Below the pieces are notes generated by a model that had not been told where the DNA came from, ran no database searches, and worked only from the letters and a program-made list of their open reading frames with translations. Shown here in pieces: positions 55,890 through 64,000 of a stretch of DNA of 64,000 nt. Position 1 is the stretch's first letter; the number at the start of each line of letters is the position of its first letter. This stretch comes from Heterobilharzia americana (Eukaryota; Platyhelminthes; Trematoda; Strigeidida; Schistosomatidae): NCBI GenBank assembly GCA_944470555.2, contig OX104134.1:116554701-116618700 (forward strand), given 5' to 3'. Made by a program: the position numbers and the translations under genes.

Positions 55890-58169
55890 ACCAGTGCAAA
55901 AGGTTAATTTGTATTTTGCCAACTTATGAGTTTACAGCGCAAGCGTGATGTCCAGCTCCCTGCTACTGTTCAAGTATACTATGCAGTAGTATCGTATCTT
56001 ACTACATGGTTATAAAGCATAGCTATTAAAGGTAAATGACGTAGGGAGGCTCTACATTTTAAGCAGTATTTGCTTCGTAGCACAGGGTGTCTGTCATGGA
56101 ACCATTACATCACAAACACAGACGAGGTAAGTCGGTTGGTAAGGTTATGGAACTCACCGACTCCATGTAATTCTGACATATGTTACATACATGTTGTAAC
56201 TGGCTGCCTCATGATGCCATGTTAACTGCAGTAGGTTTAGGTTGAAAGGTTTGCAGGCGGTCGGACTAAATGCATTTCGATTTATGAAGTCTGAAATAAC
56301 TATTTTGGTTTCGGATCCGACTCATCTTCATATCATCTTTATGTAAGGAGCTTTGCCTCATATATGAAGATTTAGAACAACTGAGTTGTATGCTGTAACT
56401 CCACTACACTTAACGAGGCCGTATCACAAGTTCTTATATATTACGTGTATCTTGTAGCTTAGTGGCGTGATCGATTAATTGTTAGAGCATATTCACTTCA
56501 TAATGTTTCGTTTGATATGTTTTTGGGGAGAATCGAATTCTTTGATTATTAGATGAAGTAGTTTTAATAGTTTACTAACCTGATTTTAAAAGAAGAGCAG
56601 CGTTTTTAAGCACTAAATTCAAATTAAAAATTCCGAGCTTTTTCACTATGATCTAGTCAGGTATGCTATACTGGTTGGTAGATTTCAAAATCCCACCAGT
56701 ATAACATACCTGCAATTTTATGTATATTTACCTCAGTTTCAAATACTGTTTGGTATGTTTCACACTTTTAATATGTTCTTTTCTCTCTGGTCAAGGCCCT
56801 TAAAAACTATATAAACGACTGAACTTTCGGCTATTATCGCGCTAATCGGTTGAAGCAAATATACCTACAATCCTATTGTCTTCTTCTAGTGTCGGCTCAA
56901 TATCGTATTGTGAAGTCATTGTTCTATCGTTAATTGTATCGCATCGGAGCGTTAAATCTTTCATTTATGTACTCAGATAAAAACAGGTTCTACATTGAAT
57001 AGTTGGCTACCAATATGCTATTTTGTGTTATGGAGTCTAACAAATTGGTTAATAAACTCACTATTGTATAGATAAGTTTCTCACTGACTTCAGTACCCGA
57101 CTTTCAGGTTCTACGTTGATTTTGTCATGGTGAACCATGAATTATCACACTTGGGTGGATCACACTAAATCGTATCATTCGCAACACGTACCAAGACTCT
57201 CACAAACATTAAATATTACTAATTTACCTAATCAGCCGTCTTGTTTGTAATTGGTCTAGGATGTTCACGTCTCCGAACGCAGTCAGTTAGGGTACATCGG
57301 TATTGACGAGCTGGACATCAGAGTTTAGGTCAATCTTGGTCTTGTTGTCCAAACCCACTGCTGACTGGTTATAGTGGTGGTTTCTAACTGCACTCACATC
57401 ATGCAGTGGTATATATCGTGTTAGTAATTCTTTTTTTCCGCACAGTGCTGGTTCATGTGAATGAAATGGAAAGTACCAAGAACGCCAAACTGTGGTAACA
57501 TAAGTACAATTTCGGTGATTTTAAAGGCCACCATAACAAATGCTGTAATACCTAATCAGATTTCGGTATTCCCCCTGGAAAAGTGGCTTTTCATGAAATA
57601 GAGAAGCTTAATTGGTTATCCTTCGTACAATGTTACTATTGCTTTCAAAATAATGAATATTTGGTCTTACAAATCAATTCCTTAGGAAATAATTTATTGA
57701 GACTTGTCAATCACTGTTTCGCAAAACTACTTTAAACATTATTTTGCTGCTTTAGCTTGCCAACTCTTGACTAAGTGATTAAGCTGACTAACATCTGCAA
57801 CTCATGGCAGATGGATATACCCTATTGACAATTTTCATTTGAATTAACGTATTATATGTATATACCACTACTAATTTTCATAACAGACATATTTTATATA
57901 TTACGAATAAATTGTTTTGATATTATGACTTACGTTTTCGTCTTTCTCATCAATACCACTTAGTTGTAGTTAGAAGAATGGGCGAACTCTGTGTAATGAA
58001 TGCAAGAATAAACGTTCGACCAGTGTGATGGAAAATTATTAAGTTGTTTGGTATCTGGGGAGTAACCACTTTCATGGCCAGCAGAAAACGCTGGACCTAG
58101 GCTATGCTTGCTGGCACTCGTCAGCCCTAGGGTATCTGCACAATCTCAAGAGAATTGAGATCCAAACGT
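55890..58169. other. no recognisable gene; contains a compact hairpin
   Basis: AT-rich sequence with no frame above 60 codons. The only distinct structure is the hairpin at 56658-56712. Near 58070-58160 there is GC-richer sequence adjoining the next family B copy. Confidence 0.5.
56658..56712. other. compact near-perfect hairpin, miRNA-precursor-like
   Basis: CAGGTATGCTATACTGGT at 56658-56675 pairs with ACCAGTATAACATACCTG at 56695-56712 with one mismatch (a G-T wobble in one RNA orientation). GG and CC extend the stem across a bulge. The loop is about 13 bases. The two arms are close to 21 bases each, the size of a small-RNA duplex. It could equally be a short palindromic element or chance. 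No expression evidence is available. Confidence 0.45.
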
Positions 58170-58499
58170 GCGTCGCCCAGTGCTGGAACCAGTGGTGTTA
58201 CTATCACTATATCACCGCTATTGCATATTGGTCTATCGGTTTGGTGGATGGCTCCTCAGAAGCAGTGTATCCTCTGTAGTCCCCAATCAATATCACCATA
58301 GGAATAGGGCTGATCTGACTTTCCAGTTAAGTGAAGTGGTCAAGGCACTCAGTCGCATAGCTTGGTTGACGGACACCATTCGATGTACACAGCTCACCAG
58401 AAAACTCTTTTTAGCCTCCAACACACTGCTGGGTATTTGAGAAAGAGACTTTAACAGTGATGTACTTACTCCGTACGCCTTTCATTGAGAGACATTGTC

Positions 58500-58990
58500 A
58501 TAAAACCTCTCGACTCACAGGGTCGAACACCGCCTTCAGGTAGAGAAATACAGCGTGTTCGACACCGGTAGGTATGCCTGTGTTTCAGAACCTGGCTTGG
58601 TGTGAATATCCGGTTGATGCACCCAAGGCCAGATTAGAAGCTTGCTTAGTTCTCTCTGGCTTTTTGTTTGTCAGCTCGACTCAGACGCCTAGTGATTTGA
58701 CGATCTAGGATCTTCGGCACTATATTCGTCAGTCTGATTCCTCTGTGGTTATCACAAGGGGACTTCTCACCTTTTTTGAAGACTGGGACAATCAGTGATT
58801 GAGACCAATCAGCAGGGATCGTACCTGACTCCCACGCACTAAGCAACACTTCAGTTAACTTGACTAAATATCCTTCACCGCCTATAAATACCTCTGGAAG
58901 TAGTCCATCTGCTCCTCGTCGTTTCAGGTTAACTACTGCTTTCTCAAATTCTGCAAGTGCTGTAGGTTCTCTCTCGATGTCTTATTCAGG
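58500..58990 (-). pseudogene. family B RT fingers and motif A
   Basis: The minus strand reads FEKAVVNLKRRGADGLLPEV, FIGGEGYLVKLTEVLLSAWE and then, in frame 58849-58646, GTIPADWSQSLIVPVFKKGE, CDNHRGIRLTNIVPKILD. These are the classic RTE fingers. A PAGFRPGRG-like block and a LKAVFDPV-like motif A follow in other frames near 58520-58630. The catalytic YADD block is not recognisable. Confidence 0.85.
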
Positions 58991-59539
58991 CTCTGACTGG
59001 GTGGTGGGCAACGAAATAGTAGCTGGCGGCCAGTTGGACTGTTCCTCGAAGTTCCCTTCCAGTCGTCTTCCTTGCTAGTGAGTCATAGACGCATCTTCCT
59101 CTGCCGTCTCACTAACCATTGATCTTTTCGCCCCAGTTTCAATAATAATAATAATAACAACATTACAATTACCTTTCGTCCCTGCCTTTTCAATCTCTGG
59201 AGCCTTCGCTGCTCACCACTGTTCGCCATCATTGGGTGGACCTTTTGTCAATCTACCTTTGAGTTGAGTCCGCTCTTCACTGTACTCAGCCTGCAGGGAT
59301 GTGTCCACGAGCATGCACTGATGTAGAAGAATCTACTGAGATCCACCTGCTGTTTTTAACCACTGAGAGTCGGGTACGGTCTTCAACGCTGTTTACACAG
59401 CAGACTGAAGATGGTGCCAAGCTTCTGGATGCGTGATATTATTCTATCGAGCTAATTTCGCCTTAATCCTCTCGTTGTTAAGCTGCGCTCTCAATGGTCT
59501 TGCTGCTAACGTTTTCCTACGCCCATTGAGACGCTGATA

Positions 59540-60340
59540 GACACGTGCTTGAACCAACGGGTGGTTGGTGTTCAAACAAGTGCTCCAAAAGGAGCTGCAG
59601 TCTCCCACCAACCCTCCCCATCGAACTGATAGGAAATTGATATATGTCTGTCTTTATCAGAGTTGAGATCGGTGGACGCTGTCAGAAAATGTCTGTCTTT
59701 ATGTGTCAAGTTTGTGCTGACTAGAATTAAGTGGTAGTCTGAGCAGTAGGGAATCTCCGTTATCCGTTCGTCCGACTGGGATTCAGAAAGTAACACCTAG
59801 GTGCCTTTATGCCTGCTCATTTTTTAATTGTAAACGCCTGCAACAACTACATCGTCTGAGCAATTGGGTTTGAGTAGGAGGCTAGACAGTCTTCAGCAGA
59901 ACCCATCCTTCACTTCAACCGAACTCCAGTAGGTGGGTGCGTAATCAGGGATTACAAACAGACAACAGCGAGTCCGACTATTCATTTTTGTCCTGACTGT
60001 GCCGTTCAGTTGAACAGCACACAGGGGATTGACAACTAGGATACAGTTCAGCAGAGAACTTTCTGCTTTAATGTTCAGGGCTATACAGACACCTGCTACA
60101 CTGCGAGAACTTGCCATCGAATCTCCAGAAACTCGAAGGGTGGATTTCGCAGATTCATCATATTTGCCAGGTGAAATTAAGCGCACTTGAGTTCTGTATG
60201 CGTGTCTCACAAACAGCACACATCCATGGCCCGAGTTGTTAAGGTTTTGGCTAGTGAATCTTGTTGGCCAACTTAATGGAGGATCCCAACGCTGAAAGCT
60301 TCAATATGTAGTTTCGAGCACGGATTCAGGAGAGCGAAGT
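59540..60340 (-). pseudogene. family B endonuclease, second copy
   Basis: Opening KLHIEAFSVGIL near 60300 is followed by frame 60219-59893 with STLRVSGDSMASSRSVAGVC, IALNIKAESSLLNCIL and NGTVRTKMNSRTRCCLFVIP. These align with the family pattern FILRVSGDPVASSRGLAGVG. Near 59840 DDVVVAGVYN replaces VVVAGDFNA, so the catalytic aspartate is lost. The remaining EN core is decayed. Confidence 0.8.
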
Positions 60341-61329
60341 TACTGTTCTGTGAACTCAAATCGTCGTCAAGAGCTACAGAGCAGGGAGAAATTAAAGATA
60401 ACGTACGATAATTGACTGAGAGATGTGAAAGAAGATTAGAAGGTAAGGATATGAGCCTTCGACAGTAATCTGATAGAGTTGCGAGGGCGGTTAACATTTC
60501 CAGGCTCCCCAGTGTGGAAGGATAGTTACTTCTCTTTGAGGTACGTGAGAAAAAAGGGACAGGAAGTGACCGCAGAGCCCAATGGACATCCGCTAGAGGC
60601 TGGTCACACAACCTACCTGCGAATCCCTGCCACGGGCATCAGCATACGAAGGGAGGATAAGGATGTGCTATTTAGAATTGAGTTTTTTCTAAGCCCCATC
60701 CCTCCCGACAAAGAAGGCAGCATCCGTGCTGGACTGCGGGTCGTCTAGGCGAAACACTTCACTGCTGTCACACTCCCGTCCAGTCAACAGTACGACTTCG
60801 CTCTGAGACCCCCGTCATAGCGAAGTAATTCAAACGATAACTTCTTTTTGTCTTACCAATATCTAGACGACCTTTTAGGCTTGGTAGGGGCCTCAAGAAA
60901 ACAAGCATTCCAGCCAGACCACGTCAAGGAAGCAGCTATCGGTCGGATGTTTCTGAGACACAAATACGACTGGAGAGTGGTCGTTAGCTTGACAGTTTTC
61001 CAATGTAGTGGATCTGCATCATTAACTGGGCGAGTGTCCGGAGCTTTGGTGGTTAGTTCTTATTGATTCGCTGGTATGCATGACGAGAAAGTGCACCTGT
61101 TGACTGAATACAAGCGAACCGCGTCCTAGGTGTTGTCCGAATGGATGGATCTGTAAAAACTGGAAGAATTGTGGGACTTGATGATGCTTATTCGTAATCT
61201 GTGTACACACACCTACTCACTGAAGTCTGGATGATGCAGAAGTGTATTATATCAAAAGCTATCATTTCTTTTCACAGTAACAGCTGACATCAACAGTCAA
61301 GTAAGAAAGGTGAACCGGAAGAAGAGACA

Positions 61330-62280
61330 TTGGACGGCTAACTCGACGACGAACTGGTGTGAATACTATGTGAATACGACAATACCAATCATCTGGAAGA
61401 GGCCTACCGCTGTCTTCAATATCCTGTAAGGACAGTGTTGAAGACCACGTCTATCTATCAAAGAGAGGTGAGAAAGTTTCAGTGGAACTCACCAGCATCT
61501 CAAGGATTACTGCATGCACGGCGACGCATTCCTACAGGCTCCGAGAACAAGGAGGAGGAGTGTAAGCCACTCCAATGTAGACTGGCAAGAATTCTACACA
61601 ATGAACGCAAGCATTGCTGGGTGGCGAATATTAGAGATGGAGATGGAGTGGGCCTTGGAGATAGGTACTAGCGGACAGTTATTTAAACTGAGCAAGGAAA
61701 TTGGTGCAGACAGGTGAATGGCTAGATGGACAACAGGGAGGAAGAATGGGTCTGCGATTCACTGGCAAACGACTGGAAGGATGGACAGAAAACTTGGAGA
61801 AACTGTTTGACGAGCCTCCGGTGTCCCGCCATTCAGTCGAGTCCAGAATGGGACAGGCCTTTCCATGGTTGCAAAATTTGAGAAGGTTGTAGGCAACCCG
61901 AGACGAGGAAGGGCAGCAGGGCCAGATGTACTAGTTTTGGAGGTATATTTCAGGACGGTGGTCGAAGATTATCAGCCGGGCTAACCGAAGTGTTAGCTAA
62001 TACATGGCAATCCAATATGAACCTATAATGCTGGTGTCAATCAGAATGATTATCCCCATATGATGACCACAAAGAACAATCGGACAAACATGGTGTTCAA
62101 GATTCTGGATTCACTAATCATTAGACGACTTAGTGAAGATCGGGAACAGAAAACTCGAGAGGGCAATTCATGTTACAGATCTGGTCATGGGTGTATAAAC
62201 CAGATAATATTCAGCCTGCATCAGATGTCACGCACTTTTGTGACTAACCCAACTTCCTTTTCAGATAACTGAAGCAGAAG
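61330..62280 (+). pseudogene. family B linker and RT fingers, plus-strand copy
   Basis: The plus strand gives WALEIGTSGQLFKLSKEIGA (frame 61514-61717), GKRLEGWTENLEKLFDEPPV (61701-61892), a degraded AAGPDVL block near 61920, RRLSAGLTEVLANTWQS, and then VFKILDSLIIRRLSEDREQK and CYRSGHGCINQI (62060-62272). This is the linker and RT fingers order of SR3-like elements. Palm and 3' end are missing. It is head to head with the minus-strand copy ending near 60880. Confidence 0.8.
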
Positions 62281-63404
62281 TGACCTTCTTCGGTGTGGCC
62301 AGCAGGTAAGTGACAACCAAGCTTACAACTCTTTCAGTACTCATGTCATATCAACCTTCCACATCTTCGTCTTCTCTAGTCTTTCTCTTCACGTCTCTTG
62401 GTCAATATTCTTCGTATGCTGTCTTTAACTTGAAGATTGCTGCTGCTTCTGGAGGACGTTTTTGCACAGCGACCACATGAATGTCTGAGCCTAAATGGAC
62501 GTGACACAACTACAGCAACGAGAGAGATTAAAGAACGCTATGTGGAAGGTTGATAATAGGAAGGAAGCTGAGAGTTGTGTGCGGTTGACACTTCCCACCT
62601 GGCCACAACGAGAGAGGTTACTTCTTTTTCTTCAGTTACCTGAAAACGAAGTTGGATTAATTATATTGGTGTGTAGCCACAGAAAGCATGGGATTCATTC
62701 TTTCTGCAGGTCCCAAATGGGCTTTAGCTCCATCTTTGCTGATTTCGACTGCAACGAAGAGCGTACACCGACATTTTAAGACTCCTAGATTGGTGGTTTT
62801 TAAGTAGGCCCCTTTCTCGTACGGATGTTTGCATGGTACTTTTAATCTTCTGTAGAAGCGTCTTACTGGAGCCAATAGGTCGATTTCATCCTCTTACCTC
62901 TATCATAGGTTTACCACCAACAGTAGGACGGTAATCCGTTTTTATCTCACCACTATTCAGTGAACTTTTCTAGCACGGCAGGGACTCGGGGAACAGGTGC
63001 ATCGCCAGCATAGTTCGTTGAATTATTGCAATACCTATGGTCAATCACTAAGACAAGGAAAGTTGTCGGTAGTTCGAATGTTAGTAACCATCATCCGATG
63101 CGTCATGTTCATGAGAGAGATTCATGGAGTACATAGTAATTGACTTAAGAGCTGGAAGCTCTTGTGAGGTGCAGATAATTATTGATATTTTTTATGCCGA
63201 ATTTGGCAACGTGGCGAATTTCCAATACATGTTTAACATGCGTGATGGAATATTTGCGCATAGGTTTTGGTAACAGGTTAGTGAGGAATTTTAATAAGTC
63301 GCGAGGCTATATTATATATAGTATCCGTTGGTGACGGTGACGAACTGGAATATTCATTCTCATAAAGTAAGCCTAGCTGAACTTAGCTGGTACCCTGATG
63401 GATT
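62281..63404. other. mostly no recognisable gene; family B 5' scrap
   Basis: At about 62577-62660 GCGGTTGACACTTCCC is followed by CTGGCCAC, matching 49770-49800 in the family B 5' untranslated region (minus orientation) and, less well, 60490-60535. Other parts hold no frame or motif I can support. Confidence 0.45.
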
Positions 63405-63540
63405 TGATGAGAGTGGTTGAATCGTTACGTGCTCACCTGAAGGTCTGATCGTCCTGGGTTCGGTCTGTGGCAGGGTCATGGGTGCGCACGACTGAGTAGT
63501 CTTATACTAGAACGAAACACTTGTCCACAGCGCACAGATT
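63405..63540 (+). repeat. SINE-like dispersed repeat, plus-strand copy
   Basis: Contains CCTGGGTTCGGTCTG (B-box-like, near GGTTCGAnnCC), GTCATGGGTGCGCACGACTG and TACTAGAACGAAAC, in the same order as the reverse complement of 46290-46480. It is more diverged from the two block copies than they are from each other, so it is an independent insertion. Confidence 0.55.
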
Positions 63541-63819
63541 TTCCACAATTCTTCAACTGATATCATCAATTCGTGATGAGTATCAGCAAAGACGTATATG
63601 CAAGCTATGCCATAATTAATGTAAATTATTTGAAATGATAGTCTTCGCATTTAAACCAACGATATATCTATCTACTGGTGAAGAAATCAACCGACAATTA
63701 GATTGAAATTTCCCGGTTAATCAGTAACAACTTGCTAATACATATACTTAGCAAATTTCATTCATCAATGAAAATGACATTACGATATCTGTGTACGGTT
63801 GTGTGTACGTGTGATACTT

Positions 63820-63945
63820 GTGGGTAAAATCAACAATAATAATAATGGTAACAATAATGATGATGGTAACAAAAACAGCAATAATAACAATTTCAATAAT
63901 AATAGGAAGCAATAACAATAATGTCGATAAATTAGTAAAGAAATA
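63820..63945. repeat. degenerate AAT/AAC trinucleotide repeat
   Basis: A run of AATAATAAT, GGTAACAAT and AACAATAAT units forms an interrupted trinucleotide microsatellite. The open minus frame over it (63969-63748) is low complexity and is not considered coding. Confidence 0.8.
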
Positions 63946-64000
63946 GATATATGAGTACTTGTACAACATTGAAGAACAACAGGTTATGTGCGTGTATATA

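Larger units (their letters stand above)
58170..60880 (-). mobile_element. RTE (SR3-like, family B) retrotransposon, second minus-strand copy
   Basis: On the minus strand: 5' untranslated region (about 60880-60340), endonuclease (about 60340-59800 and on), linker (about 59150-58850) and RT fingers to motif A (about 58990-58500), then a decayed palm. The 3' half is missing or unrecognisable left of 58170. It is diverged from the copy at 46490-50166, so it belongs to an independent and older insertion. Confidence 0.8.

Noticed and set aside
58860..59078. 72-residue plus frame rich in Ser and Pro
   Set aside because: Antisense to the family B linker and RT fingers, which read well on the minus strand.
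63748..63969. 73-residue hydrophobic minus frame looking like membrane segments
   Set aside because: It is the translation of an AAT/AAC trinucleotide repeat, which gives Ile/Val runs automatically.
1..64000. Hammerhead ribozyme or tRNA genes, which are common in flatworm repeats
   Set aside because: I looked for CTGATGAG with a matching GAAAC core and for complete tRNA B-box and acceptor arrangements on both strands and found none convincing; only SINE-like B-box resemblances remained.

Overview
This window looks like accessory, repeat-dominated DNA from a flatworm nuclear genome. A trematode is most likely, and a schistosome relative is a reasonable guess; a cestode cannot be excluded. The reasons are family-level: a CsRn1/Boudicca-type Ty3-gypsy element with the CWYH-type Gag knuckle and a TR(S/A)GR pol tail, RTE-clade retrotransposons resembling the SR2 and SR3/Perere-3 families, and several CR1/Jockey-type elements. 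No bacterial-style operon, tRNA, rRNA or CRISPR was seen. Nearly all recognisable coding sequence is retrotransposon-derived and almost all of it is broken. One short exon-like ORF (42310-42477) is the only candidate host coding sequence.

Layout. 1-672: 5' end of an SR2-like element (family A, minus strand, running out of the window). 2850-5000: degenerate CR1/Jockey element (minus). 8614-10228: 5'-truncated family A copy (minus). 11850-12350: CR1 C-terminal fragment beside an RTE-like 3' tail. 15120-18530: CR1-type element with ORF1, partial endonuclease (EN) and reverse transcriptase (RT) (minus). 18640-19355: gypsy pol fragment (plus). 21698-24990: full-length family A copy (plus). 25395-25600: CR1 C-terminal scrap (plus). 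26640-35700: a CR1 element (minus) split inside its endonuclease by a complete-ended LTR element, 29140-33764, with 432-bp LTRs and a GACT target duplication. 35882-36175: CR1 C-terminal scrap (plus). 38240-38880: SR3-like (family B) endonuclease scrap (plus). 38893-42221: second full-length family A copy (minus).

42950-55890 is a rearranged block built from family B copies. About 5 kb occurs twice in near-identical form but with its two parts in swapped order: B (43334-44213) then A (44212-48356) on the left, A' (50922-55015) then B' (55012-55889) on the right. Inside each A block, two 3' ends of family B face each other as a ~490-bp inverted repeat. 58170-62280 holds two further family B copies in head-to-head orientation. 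SINE-like repeats lie at 46290-46480, 52948-53138 and 63405-63540.

The elements do not form a host pathway. They record retrotransposition, with several copies apparently moved by enzymes supplied from elsewhere: the two full-length family A copies share the same disabling changes, and the LTR element has almost identical LTRs but no integrase. This was followed by segmental duplication and inversion. Family names rest on motif recognition from memory and were not checked against a database.
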